A DNA stretch of 64,000 nucleotides from Streptomyces sp. NBC_00670 (GCF_036226765.1 NZ_CP109017.1:4040501-4104500), one strand, 5' to 3'; positions 26,894 through 35,408 are shown, counted from the first letter of the stretch. The notes: generated from the letters alone by a model not told the origin. Made by a program: numbers and translations.

Positions 26894-27640
26894 ATGTCAC
26901 CGACTCCGCAGGAACGGCGCGCGGCGCGGCATCAGCTCGGCGCCGGCCGGGACGCGCCCGGGGCCCGCCGGGGACCGTCCGGCGGGCGCAAGAAGCCGAT
27001 CACGGTCGACGCCATCATCGACACCGCGTTCGGCATCGTGGAGCGGGAGGGCTACGAGGCCCTGACGATGCGGCGCGTGGCCACCGCGCTGGAGACGGGG
27101 CCGTCCTCGCTCTACGCCCACGTGGTCAACAAGGAGGACCTGGACGAGCTGCTCATCGGCAGGCTGTGCGCCGGGATCGAGCTCCCCGAACCCGACCCCG
27201 CCGACTGGCGGCGGCAGCTCATCGGCGTCTGCACCCAGCTGCGCGACCAGTATCTGCGCTACCCGGGCATCTCCCGGGCCGCCTTCGCCGCCGCCCCCTC
27301 CAACCTCGACACCCTCCGCGTCAGCGAGGGCATGCTCGCCCTGCTGCTCGCCGGAGGCGTCGAACCGCAGACCGCCGCCTGGGCCCTCGACGCCCTCGTG
27401 CTCTACGTCAACGCGTACAGCTACGAGGTCTCCCTGGTGAACAGGCGGCTGAGCAGCGGCGACGACCACTGGGTGGTCGGCCGCGACGAACTGCTGCGCC
27501 GGTTCGCCGCACTGCCCGACACCTTTCCGCACACCCGGCGGCACGCCGCCGAACTCACCGCCGGCACGGTTCCCGACCGCTTCGACTTCACCCTCGGTCT
27601 GATGATCGACGGACTCGGGGGCTACCGGCGGGAGGGGTGA
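26894..27640 (+). CDS. TetR-family repressor of the adjacent pump
   Basis: 248 aa. N-terminal HTH: KKPITVDAIIDTAFGIVEREGYEALTMRRVATALETGPSSLYAHVVNKEDL, about residues 35-85, preceded by a 34-residue basic, disordered leader. The C-terminal ligand domain resembles the TetR-type regulatory fold. Divergent pairing with an MFS pump and the three shared palindromes support repression of the pump and of itself, relieved by a drug-like ligand. ATG start without a strong ribosome site. Confidence 0.9.
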   Translation: MSPTPQERRAARHQLGAGRDAPGARRGPSGGRKKPITVDAIIDTAFGIVEREGYEALTMRRVATALETGPSSLYAHVVNKEDLDELLIGRLCAGIELPEPDPADWRRQLIGVCTQLRDQYLRYPGISRAAFAAAPSNLDTLRVSEGMLALLLAGGVEPQTAAWALDALVLYVNAYSYEVSLVNRRLSSGDDHWVVGRDELLRRFAALPDTFPHTRRHAAELTAGTVPDRFDFTLGLMIDGLGGYRREG

Positions 27641-27783
27641 AGGGGCAGCACCCCGCTCCGGTCGGAGCGCGCCGCACGGGCTCCCTCAACGTCCGTTGAT
27701 GGTCCGGCCGCCGGGTGCGCGGGAGGGTGGCTGCGCGAGCGCGCGCCGCGGTCCCGTTGCCCATCCGACTGGAGAGATCCGTC

Positions 27784-27987
27784 ATGCCCACGTTCCACGA
27801 GGCTTCCTCCGGGACGCCCCCGCGCACCGCTCAGCGACTGTCCGCCGCCGTGCCGCCCATCGCCATGACTGCCGTCGCCGTGCCGCCCGCTGCCATGCCG
27901 CTCATCGCCATGAGGCCCATTGCCATGACGGCCGACCCCGAGGACGGGGACGACCCGTTCGTTCCCGCCCGCCGCCGCGCGGCCTGA
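27784..27987 (+). CDS. Possible 67-aa peptide with PIAM repeats
   Basis: ATG preceded by GGAGAG at good spacing; a strong hairpin terminator follows the stop. The product has four related segments (VPPIAMTA, VPPAAMP, LIAMR, PIAMTA) and an acidic then basic C-terminus (DPEDGDDPFVPARRRAA). No family recognised. The repeats are also visible in DNA as GCCATG strings, so it could be chance or a young gene. Confidence 0.35.
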   Translation: MPTFHEASSGTPPRTAQRLSAAVPPIAMTAVAVPPAAMPLIAMRPIAMTADPEDGDDPFVPARRRAA

Positions 27988-27994
27988 CCCCGCC

Positions 27995-28045
27995 CGGCCT
28001 GACCGCCGCCGCGCCCGGGACGGCGGCGCGCCGGCGGTCAGGCCG
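27995..28045 (+). terminator. Hairpin terminator
   Basis: Perfect 13-bp stem CGGCCTGACCGCC (27995-28007) with GGCGGTCAGGCCG (28033-28045); the 25-base interior is itself G+C-rich and self-complementary. Confidence 0.7.
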
Positions 28046-28164
28046 CGCCGGCGGTCCCGCGCGTTGGCGGCATTCCGCCATCACGGCACTCGTACCGGCC
28101 GTCCCCGGCCATACTGCCCCGGGGGGACGGTGCCGCGAGGCACCGTCCGGCAGGGAGGAGCGCC

Positions 28165-29754
28165 GTGCGGCGAACCATCGACGGATACCGTCTCGAAGCC
28201 GAACTCGGGCACGGCGGACAGGCCTCGGTGTACCGGGCGACCGGCCCGGACGGCGACACCGTCGCGCTCAAGGCGTGGCACGCCCTCGGCGCCGCCCCGG
28301 CACAGGCGCGGCGGCGGATCGCCCGCGAGGCCGCTCTCGTGCGGCGCGTCGACCACCCGGGGGTGGTGCGCCTCCTCGGCGGTGCCCCCGACGGCGACCC
28401 GCCCTACCTGGTGTTCGAGTACATCGACGGCACCACTTTGGACCGGCTCGTGGCCCGGCGCGGCCCGCTGGTCGGGGAGTCGGCCCGCGACACGGTCCTG
28501 GGGCTGCTGCGGGCGCTGAGCGAGATCCACGCCGCTCCCGTGGCGCACCTCGACGTCAAACCGCACAACGTGGTGCTGCGCAACGACGCCGACACCCGCA
28601 CCCCCGTCCTGATCGACTTCGGCATCGCCCGGTCCGCCGAGGCCACGCACACCCGGCTCACCGGCTACAGCGTGGCGTTCGCCTCTCCCGAGCAGCTCAG
28701 GCTCGACACGGCGTACACCCCCTCGGACCTGTTCTCCTGGGCGTCCACGGTGTACTTCCTGCTCACCGGCCGCCACCCGTTCGGCACCGGCGCGGCGGCC
28801 GTGGCCGCCGTCCGCGACCGGGACGCGCTGCCGGACCCGGCGCCGTTCCACGCGGCGGCGGGCGCCGCCTCCGGCCGGCTGTGGGAGATCCTCGTCGGGT
28901 GCTGGCACCGCGACCCCGCCCTGCGCTGGCCCCTGGACGCGGCGCCCGTCCCGGGCGAGGTGAGCCGTCCCCGGTGCGACACCCGCGCGCTCCTCGGGGC
29001 GGTGGAGGACGCCTTCGCCGGCGCACCCGCCCGCACGCTGCGGCTGGGCCGGATCAACCCGCGCAAGGCGGGGCCGACGCCGTGGCACGAACTGGGCGCC
29101 CAGATGCGCCATCACCGCAGGCACGGCGCCTGGTCGATGACGCGCCGCCGGCTCGCGAGCCAGCGGGAACTGCTGGGCAGGACGAGCGCGTGGCGGCTGT
29201 GGGCCTATGAGATGGGCTGGCGCGAGCCGCCCTTCGACATCGTCTCGACGATCGACCGCATCACCGAGGCCCAGGGCTACCTGCGGTACCTCCACCTCTG
29301 CGCCCGGGGCAGCGACCTGCTCGGCCTGGACGGCCGTCCGCGCGGATCGCGCTACCCGATCGCGGGGGACCGCAGCGAGCAGCACGAGGACACCCCCTCG
29401 CTCATCGAACTCCTTCCTTGGGAGCGCGGTGAGTTCCCGCTGCACCTCCGCAACAGCGGAACGGTGACCTGGCGGAACCGGCAGTTGCGGGCGATGGCCC
29501 CGGCCACCGGGACGGAGACGGTGCGGCTGCGCGGCGAGCGCTTCGACGTACCGGAGACCGCACCGGGCGCCGTGGCCACCGTCCGCATCCCGGTGCGCGC
29601 TCCCGGCTGGCCGGCCGTGTACCGGCAGCGGTTCAAGATGATCGACGAGGAGGGGCAGTTCTGCTTCCCCGGAGTCAACACGCTCGGCATCGAGGTGATG
29701 ATCCAGGTGGTGCGGAGGGAGGGGAACGAGGGACATGACGCACTGGCGCCGTGA
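28165..29754 (+). CDS. Ser/Thr protein kinase fused to HTH-like segment and possible NBR1-type Ig-like domain
   Basis: 529 aa, no transmembrane helix. Kinase domain about 1-285 looks catalytically intact: glycine loop LGHGGQASVY, Lys36 (VALK), Glu55, catalytic loop HLDVKPHN (128-135, Asp130), DFG at 151-153, and ASPEQL near the activation segment end. Residues about 310-385 resemble a helical XRE-like segment (LGAQMRHHRRHGAWSMTRRRLA). The C-terminal 110 residues (ELLPWERGEFPLHLRNSGTVTWRNRQL onward, ending in FCFPGVNTL) resemble the NBR1-type four-Trp beta-sandwich. GTG start with GGGAGGAG upstream. The next gene overlaps by 20 bp. Role unknown; cytoplasmic signalling is inferred. Confidence 0.8.
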   Translation: MRRTIDGYRLEAELGHGGQASVYRATGPDGDTVALKAWHALGAAPAQARRRIAREAALVRRVDHPGVVRLLGGAPDGDPPYLVFEYIDGTTLDRLVARRGPLVGESARDTVLGLLRALSEIHAAPVAHLDVKPHNVVLRNDADTRTPVLIDFGIARSAEATHTRLTGYSVAFASPEQLRLDTAYTPSDLFSWASTVYFLLTGRHPFGTGAAAVAAVRDRDALPDPAPFHAAAGAASGRLWEILVGCWHRDPALRWPLDAAPVPGEVSRPRCDTRALLGAVEDAFAGAPARTLRLGRINPRKAGPTPWHELGAQMRHHRRHGAWSMTRRRLASQRELLGRTSAWRLWAYEMGWREPPFDIVSTIDRITEAQGYLRYLHLCARGSDLLGLDGRPRGSRYPIAGDRSEQHEDTPSLIELLPWERGEFPLHLRNSGTVTWRNRQLRAMAPATGTETVRLRGERFDVPETAPGAVATVRIPVRAPGWPAVYRQRFKMIDEEGQFCFPGVNTLGIEVMIQVVRREGNEGHDALAP

Positions 29755-30601
29755 CCGCACGGACGTGGTGGGCGTGCCGACCGTCGCCGAGGACGTGGTG
29801 GGCGTGCTTTCCGGGACCTTCCCGGCGGGCGTCGGCCGCCCCCACGACGTGCCGCTGTACGAGGGGGACCGTTACGTGATCGGCCGGCCGGGCCGGTTGC
29901 GGACGCCGCCGGCGGGCCCGGGAACGTTCCTCTCGCTCGGGCCCGGCGTGCGGCGCAGCGTGCCGGCGACCGCGCTGGTCCTCGCCGTCGGCCGGAGCAT
30001 CGTGCACCTCGGCGCCGGACACGGGGCCGGCCATCTGCTGGTGGACGGCGCGGTCCCGGCGCCCGGCGGGACGCGGCTGGCCGGGCCGGTGCACGAGATC
30101 GTCGTCGACCCGGCCGGAGCCCCGCGCACCCTGGTGCTCCGACTGCTGAGCACGCCGCCGCCGCTCGATCCGCCGCCCGCCAGCGGAACGACCTGCCTGC
30201 CCGTGCTCCGGGTCACCGGACAGCGGCTGCTGCCGATGGCCGCGGCACTGGCCTGGCCGGTCGTCGCGGGGGTGCCGCGCCCGCGCGCGGAGGGCTGGTC
30301 CGTCCCGCGGATCGTGGACCGCTACCGCGAACTGTGGGACTCGGACCCGCCGGAGCCCCGGCACACGCTCTTCCGGCTGCGCGAGACGCTGGCCGGCGCG
30401 CTCAGCACCGACGGACGTCCGATGGCGGCGATCGAGGACGTGCAGCCGTGGCCGTGGGCCGAGCGGATCGAGGACACCCCCTACGTCAGCGGCGAGTCGT
30501 TCATGGCAGCGAAGAACCGGATCACCGCGGGGTACTTCGCCGCCGCGGGCCAGGTGCGCCCCCGCCTGGCGGAGGCGCTGCGGCACCGCCGTCCGGGATG
30601 A
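29735..30601 (+). CDS. Unknown protein coupled to the kinase, possible FHA-like N-terminus
   Basis: 288 aa. ATG lies inside the kinase gene end with a GAGGGGAACGAGGG site upstream, so the pair is translationally coupled. Residues about 45-140 run YVIGRPGRLR ... SLGPGVRRSVPATALVL ... HLLVDGAVPAPGGTRLAG, which loosely follows the order of an FHA domain (IGR, SR-like, loop with Gly), though the core Ser-x-x-His is not evident. The C-terminal half (RIVDRYRELWDSDPPEPRHTLFRLRETLAGALS) looks like a winged-helix or helical domain. A partner or substrate of the kinase is a reasonable guess. Confidence 0.6.
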   Translation: MTHWRRDRTDVVGVPTVAEDVVGVLSGTFPAGVGRPHDVPLYEGDRYVIGRPGRLRTPPAGPGTFLSLGPGVRRSVPATALVLAVGRSIVHLGAGHGAGHLLVDGAVPAPGGTRLAGPVHEIVVDPAGAPRTLVLRLLSTPPPLDPPPASGTTCLPVLRVTGQRLLPMAAALAWPVVAGVPRPRAEGWSVPRIVDRYRELWDSDPPEPRHTLFRLRETLAGALSTDGRPMAAIEDVQPWPWAERIEDTPYVSGESFMAAKNRITAGYFAAAGQVRPRLAEALRHRRPG

Positions 30602-30617
30602 GGGACGGCGGGCCCCG

Positions 30618-32147
30618 TCACCAGGGGCCGACCGTCGCCTCGGAGGGATCCGTCCGCGGCAGACGGGTCCTCAGCACCGAGGGGCGCAGCTCACGCAGGA
30701 GCGAGGCGCGCCCCTTGTTCGCGGTGTGGTCCAGCCAGTCCAGGCACCGGGCCGCACAGTCGAACTGGGAGTCGATCAACTGGGCCGGGAAGACAGGGTC
30801 GCCGGGATCGGGGGCCGGGGACAGGGGAGCGAGCCGCAGCCGCAGGTCGTGGTCCGGGCCCAGCGCCGCACGGCGCTCCTCCAGCACCTCCTCGACCCGC
30901 TCGAGCGCGCGCTGCGTCTCCGCCTTCCACTCGTCGGCGGGGCGCGCCCCGAGCGCGGTGAGCTGTCGGCGCGCCGCCCACCAGTCCAGGTGCGCGGCGG
31001 TCGGCCGGGCGTACACGACACGGGCGCGGACGTCGCGCAACAGGCGACGCGTCGCCTCGTCGTGGATGTCCTGGTCACCGAAGACGTACGGCCTGACGAG
31101 CAGCACGGCGGGCCACGGGTCCGCCGGGTCGGTGAGCGTGCCCGCGCGCCGCGCGGCGGCGATCCAGCCCTGCCGACGGCGGGCCGCCGGGGCCAGCGCC
31201 CGCGACCTGACGAGCCGTCCGGAGTCGAAGGCGGTGGCGGAGGTGACGGTGGTGTGGCGCCAGCCGAGGGCTCCGGCGAGGAGCGCCGCGGTGGCGCCGA
31301 TCGAGTAGTCCGCGCCGATCACCACCACGGGCAGGCCGTCGGTCGAGGCCCAGGGCCGGCGGGGGGAGAGGGGCTGCCCGGTCAGCACGTGCTGCACGAG
31401 CAGATGGGTCGGCCAGTGCCGGGAGACGGGTCTCCACAGCGTCGTCCCCGGCCGGCCCTGCCAGCTGAAGTCCCCGGCCCGCTCCAGCGCCTCGGCGGTG
31501 ACCACTTCCAGTTCGGTCTGGAAGAGGTGGTGGCGGGCGGCCGCGGGGTCGTCCGCCCCGGTCGGCCCGGCGGACCCGGCCGGCCGCAGACCTGCCGCCA
31601 GGGCGCGGGCCTGCAGCTCCGGCAGGTCCCGGGGCCGGGCGGTGTCCTGCGGGGTGAACTCCGCGACCACTGTCGTCACCACGGGGCAGCGCCCGCCCGC
31701 CTCCAGCGCACGCAGCCGCACCTGGAAGCGCGGACCGGCCTGTGCATCGTCCAGCACCGCCGCGGACGCCAGCACCGCGGCCCGGCCGGTGCTCTCGGAG
31801 GGGATGCCGTCGAGAGTCTCGGTCAGCCGGGACACGGCCTCCTTGGTGGTCTCCAGCTGGGTGAGAAGGTCGGGCTGGTGGACGTGCGGGACCTCGTGCC
31901 CGGGCAGCCAGCCCAGCTCCGCGTAGACCCGGGTCACCCGGATTCCGGCGAGTTCCGCGAGCGCCCGCACCGTGGCCGGTTTGGGCATCGTCCTGGCGGT
32001 CGTGTAGCTGCGCAGCGCCCCGGGGCTGACGCCCAGCCGCTCGGCGAGCGCCTCGTCCGTGAGGGGCCCGTGCCTGGTCTCCGCCTGCCTGCGCAGTTCG
32101 CCGAAAACGTGCCCGGCGTTCCGCAGTTCGCCGTCCTTGTACGTCAC
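30618..32147 (-). CDS. XRE-family HTH regulator with long unknown C-terminal part
   Basis: 509 aa from GTG 32147, chosen for the GGGGG ribosome site and the position of the HTH; an upstream in-frame start at 32252 would add 35 residues. HTH near 25-70: TDEALAERLGVSPGALRSYTTARTMPKPATVRALAELAGI. The remaining 430 residues match no family I recognise; VVVIGADYSIGATAALLAGALGW has a nucleotide-binding-like look, and a coiled segment (ETQRALERVEEVLEERRAAL) follows. Stop is 17 bp from that of the convergent kinase partner gene. Confidence 0.7.
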   Translation of the reverse strand: MTYKDGELRNAGHVFGELRRQAETRHGPLTDEALAERLGVSPGALRSYTTARTMPKPATVRALAELAGIRVTRVYAELGWLPGHEVPHVHQPDLLTQLETTKEAVSRLTETLDGIPSESTGRAAVLASAAVLDDAQAGPRFQVRLRALEAGGRCPVVTTVVAEFTPQDTARPRDLPELQARALAAGLRPAGSAGPTGADDPAAARHHLFQTELEVVTAEALERAGDFSWQGRPGTTLWRPVSRHWPTHLLVQHVLTGQPLSPRRPWASTDGLPVVVIGADYSIGATAALLAGALGWRHTTVTSATAFDSGRLVRSRALAPAARRRQGWIAAARRAGTLTDPADPWPAVLLVRPYVFGDQDIHDEATRRLLRDVRARVVYARPTAAHLDWWAARRQLTALGARPADEWKAETQRALERVEEVLEERRAALGPDHDLRLRLAPLSPAPDPGDPVFPAQLIDSQFDCAARCLDWLDHTANKGRASLLRELRPSVLRTRLPRTDPSEATVGPW

Positions 32148-32300
32148 GTGCCCCCACAACCCCCGGCCCAACAAATGTGACGACAAAAGCGTACAGAAAT
32201 GACGAGTGGCCGGATCTGCTTTCCCGCATGCTGAGTGAGGCAGCCGCGTCACAAGGCGGCCGAGTTGCAGGGGAGTTCATACGCGAATGGGGGGCGGCTG

Positions 32301-32591
32301 ATGGGTTTCGGTCCGCTGATCGCTTTGCTGCACTGTCTGGGAGCCATCGTCTCGGTATGGGTCCTCACCGGCAGGACCGGCTATTCGGGCTGGCACGGGC
32401 TTCCCGTGCGCATCATTCTGATCAGCCCCGAGTGGTTCGTCGTGACGTTGGCGAAGGCCTTCGTCTGGGAGGCGGTCCTGGCGTTCTGGCTGTTCAACGG
32501 GAAGCCGCCCTCGCGGTGGGGCGTCCCGCACGACAGTCGCAGCGGACGGATCGTCCGGGGACACCCGGTCGAGGAGACCGCCGGAGGATGA
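32301..32591 (+). CDS. Small membrane protein
   Basis: 96 aa. Two hydrophobic stretches: FGPLIALLHCLGAIVSVWVL and WFVVTLAKAFVWEAVLAFWLF, then a polar tail. ATG 32301 follows a GGGGGGCGG site. Divergent from the XRE gene across 153 bp and probably first gene of an operon with the two zinc-ribbon genes. No family recognised. Confidence 0.6.
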   Translation: MGFGPLIALLHCLGAIVSVWVLTGRTGYSGWHGLPVRIILISPEWFVVTLAKAFVWEAVLAFWLFNGKPPSRWGVPHDSRSGRIVRGHPVEETAGG

Positions 32592-32670
32592 GGGGCGCGA
32601 TGCCGGCCCGCAGCGGCAGCCGCGGGACCGGCCCAGGACGAGAACGACGCATCACGGAGGAGGACGACCC

Positions 32671-32838
32671 ATGGGACGACCGACCTGTCCGCACTGCCAC
32701 GTCGGGCTGTGGGAGAAGTCGCGTGAGAAGCAGGAGAGGTACGGCTACTGGGGGGTCTTCGAATGCAAGATCTCCCGTTGCTCGACGTGCCGCGGCAAGT
32801 GCACGCACGTCGTGAAGGAATTCGTCTCCACCAGTTGA
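32671..32838 (+). CDS. 55-aa zinc-ribbon-like protein
   Basis: Short frame with a strong GGAGGAGG ribosome site eight bases before ATG. Six Cys: CPHC at residues 6-9, C32, and C37-x2-C40-x3-C44 (RCSTCRGKC), enough for one structural zinc site. Charged throughout. Lies between a small membrane protein and a larger zinc-ribbon protein, so it may work with them. No family recognised. Confidence 0.6.
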   Translation: MGRPTCPHCHVGLWEKSREKQERYGYWGVFECKISRCSTCRGKCTHVVKEFVSTS

Positions 32839-32929
32839 GCACGGAGACGCGGCGGAGAGACGTGAAGAGGCCGCGCGGGAGGCCGGGGATGCACGGGGAG
32901 CGCGGACACCACATGGGGAGGAACCGCTG

Positions 32930-34069
32930 ATGGCGCTTTTCTCACGGTCGGGGAACCTGCCGCCGACGCGCTACGGATATCTGCCCCCGAAGGGGGCGGT
33001 GGGGCTCCGCTGGATGTGCCCCGCCGACGGGTGCGGGCGGGGCGGCCCCGACGCCCCGTCGGACCGCTGGCCGAGGCGCTGCCCCGGCTGCGGCGGCGAG
33101 GTCGTCACCTTCTCGCTGGCCGAGCCGTGGCAGCACGCGGCGAAGCGGGTGGAACTCGACGCCCGGCTGAACGGTTCGCCCTCGTACGGCGACCCCGCCC
33201 GGGCGCGCGCGGAGGATCTGCTGTGGGCGGCCGACGACGCGCTGCGCGGCGGGCGGGCCGGCCTGGTGCCGGAGCTCGCGGCGGCGCTGAGCGGCCTGTC
33301 GGCCGGCCCACGCCCGGCGGGCCGTGACCACGTGGGCGGCCAGTTGTTCCTCCTGGTGCGGCTGCTGACCGACCACCAGGAGTGGGGGATCGCTGTCGAC
33401 GTCCTGCGCCGGTGGCGGGGGTCCGTGCGCTGCGACGACCTGAAGGACAACGCGCAGCGCACCGAGGCGCGCATGCTGGCCTCCTCCATGGTCCATTTCC
33501 TGGACGAGGCGCCCGCCACGCGGTCCACCGACCGGCAGACGGTCTGGGAAGCACTGCGGGAGTTCCAGCCCGTCGTCGCGGGCATCACCACCGCGGAGTT
33601 CGACCGGTCCTGGGTCCGGCTGCGGCACACCATGGCCGGACGGCGCGATCCGGAGGAGGAGTGGGGGCGGGAACTGGAGCGCCTGGCCGCGGCGGACGCC
33701 GCGGCCGAGCCCCGCGGGCTGCCGGCACGGACGCCGTCGCGGATGGAGATATTGGGCCGCTACACCGCGAAGGGGCCCGAGAACAGCAGCCTCGACGCCG
33801 GACGGATCTGGGACGTCTGCCTGCGGCCCTATCTGAACGTCTCCCCCGAGCGGCTGGCCGCCGCGGTCCTGCCGGTGGGCGGCTGGGCGGTGTACGGAGC
33901 GTCGCGCTGCCTGCGCGAGCTGGGCGTGCACGACGAGGAGGGGCAGGCGTACGGCGCGATCTGGGATGCCGGTCTGGAGTTCTACCGGACCACCGGCGTC
34001 GGGGCGGAGCACCTGTCGTTCAACGACTTCCAGCGCTGGGTCGCACGTCACGGCCCCGACTCCTGGTGA
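32930..34069 (+). CDS. Zinc-ribbon protein with helical body, unknown function
   Basis: 379 aa. N-terminal zinc ribbon with Cys30, Cys35, Cys51 and Cys54 (CPADGC and CPGC). The rest is predicted soluble and helical, with acidic and Leu/Ala/Arg-rich segments (RAEDLLWAADDALRGG, ELERLAAADAAAE), and a C-terminal stretch GVGAEHLSFNDFQRWVARHG. GAGGAAC ribosome site just upstream. It completes the run 32301-34069. No family recognised. Confidence 0.65.
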   Translation: MALFSRSGNLPPTRYGYLPPKGAVGLRWMCPADGCGRGGPDAPSDRWPRRCPGCGGEVVTFSLAEPWQHAAKRVELDARLNGSPSYGDPARARAEDLLWAADDALRGGRAGLVPELAAALSGLSAGPRPAGRDHVGGQLFLLVRLLTDHQEWGIAVDVLRRWRGSVRCDDLKDNAQRTEARMLASSMVHFLDEAPATRSTDRQTVWEALREFQPVVAGITTAEFDRSWVRLRHTMAGRRDPEEEWGRELERLAAADAAAEPRGLPARTPSRMEILGRYTAKGPENSSLDAGRIWDVCLRPYLNVSPERLAAAVLPVGGWAVYGASRCLRELGVHDEEGQAYGAIWDAGLEFYRTTGVGAEHLSFNDFQRWVARHGPDSW

Positions 34070-34102
34070 CCGGCGGGGGGAAGACGGGGCGGGTCGGCCG
34101 GC

Positions 34103-35218
34103 TCAGTCGGCCCGCTCCGCCGTCCGCCGGTTCCTGATCGGCTCGCCCACCCGGTGCAGATGGGTCAGCGCCTCGCGGTACGACCGGAGCAGACCCGTCT
34201 CGTGGTACGGGACGCCGATCTCGGCGCAGTACGCGCGGACGATCCGCTGCGCCCGGCGCAGGTGCGGCGTCGGCATGCTGGGGAACAGATGGTGCTCGAT
34301 CTGGTAGTTGAGGCCGCCGAGCATCAGGTCGGTGAAGCGACCGCCGCGCACATTGCGCGAGGTCAGCACCTGGCGGCGCAGGAAGTCGGGGCGGTCCTCG
34401 CCGGTCAGGGTCGGCATGCCCTTGTGATTGGGGGCGAAGACGCAGCCGAGGTAGACGCCGAACAGGCACTGGTTCACGGCCAGGAACGCCAGCGCCCGCC
34501 CCGGTGACAGCACCAGGAAGAGGGCGGACAGGAAGGCCGTCAGATGCAGCAGGAGCAGCGCGGCCTCCAGCGGCCGCTGCTTCATCGACGGTGAGCGCAG
34601 CGCCCGCAGCCCGGCGACGTGCAGGTTGAAGCCCTCCAGTGTGAGCAGCGGGAAGAACAGCAGCGCCTGGTGACCGCCGATGAAGCGGGCGATACCCCGG
34701 CTGGAGCGGGCCTGGTCGGTGGACCACACCAGGATGTCCGGGGCGACGTCCGGGTCCAGCTCCTCGTGGTTGGGGTTGGCGTGGTGGCGGGTGTGCTTGT
34801 TCATCCACCAGCCGTAGCTCATGCCGACGCCGAGGTTGCCGAACAGCCGGCCGCCGATCTCGCTCGGCCGGCGGCGCCGGAAGATCTGCCGGTGCGCCAG
34901 GTCGTGGGCGACCAGGGCGGTCTGGCCGAAGACGAAGGCCAGGAAGGCGGCGACCGCCAGCTGCCACCAGGTGTCGCCGAGCACGGCGAAGGCGGCCCAG
35001 CCCGCCGCGAGGGCCGCGGTCACCAGGGTCAGGCGCGCGGTGTAGTACCCGGGGCGCCGTTCCAATAGACCGGCTTCGGCGATGCGGCGGGAGAGGCGGG
35101 CGAAGTCACTGCCGGTGCCGGTGCCGGTGCCGGTGCCGGTGCCGGTGCCGGTGCCGGGTTCGGTGGCGGTGCCTGTCGGCGGGCCGGGGGCGGGGCGGCT
35201 GTCCGTCGGGATCGTCAT
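34103..35218 (-). CDS. Membrane fatty acid desaturase
   Basis: 371 aa. Three histidine boxes bind the di-iron centre: HDLAH, HTRHH and QIEHHLFPSMP. Hydrophobic pairs lie between them, typical of acyl-lipid or acyl-CoA front-end desaturases of the membrane class. The N-terminus (residues about 17-40) contains a run of Gly-Thr pairs encoded by seven GCCGGT hexamers. ATG 35218; the frame is open to 35413 but the extra part is in the argG promoter region. Substrate unknown. Confidence 0.88.
   Translation of the reverse strand: MTIPTDSRPAPGPPTGTATEPGTGTGTGTGTGTGTGSDFARLSRRIAEAGLLERRPGYYTARLTLVTAALAAGWAAFAVLGDTWWQLAVAAFLAFVFGQTALVAHDLAHRQIFRRRRPSEIGGRLFGNLGVGMSYGWWMNKHTRHHANPNHEELDPDVAPDILVWSTDQARSSRGIARFIGGHQALLFFPLLTLEGFNLHVAGLRALRSPSMKQRPLEAALLLLHLTAFLSALFLVLSPGRALAFLAVNQCLFGVYLGCVFAPNHKGMPTLTGEDRPDFLRRQVLTSRNVRGGRFTDLMLGGLNYQIEHHLFPSMPTPHLRRAQRIVRAYCAEIGVPYHETGLLRSYREALTHLHRVGEPIRNRRTAERAD
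35111..35152. repeat. Hexanucleotide microsatellite (GCCGGT)x7 in the desaturase gene
   Basis: Seven perfect GCCGGT copies encode Gly-Thr repeats near the N-terminus. Copy-number change would stay in frame. Confidence 0.9.
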
Positions 35219-35408
35219 ACGGTCGAGTCTCTGGACGGACGGCTGGGCGCGGCAGCCTGCTGGGCCCCGTATCCGAGCGGTGCTGTCCCCCGGGAAGGTG
35301 AGGGGGTTTTCACCACCATGGGGCTGCTGAGCTGCGGGTATGAGCCTCGGGGAGGGTCCGGCGGGCATTCCGGCCGCCGTCCCGTCGCGCGTCTCACGCG
35401 ATCGGCGT

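Larger units (their letters stand above)
27641..28164. other. Region between TetR gene and kinase gene
   Basis: Holds one doubtful 67-codon ORF (27784-27987) and a terminator hairpin (27995-28045). The 120 bp before the kinase start would contain its promoter. Nothing else seen. Confidence 0.4.

Noticed and set aside
30726..32180. 484-codon plus-strand frame opposite the XRE regulator
   Set aside because: The minus strand has an HTH and a ribosome site; the plus frame is Gly/Arg/Val-rich with neither.
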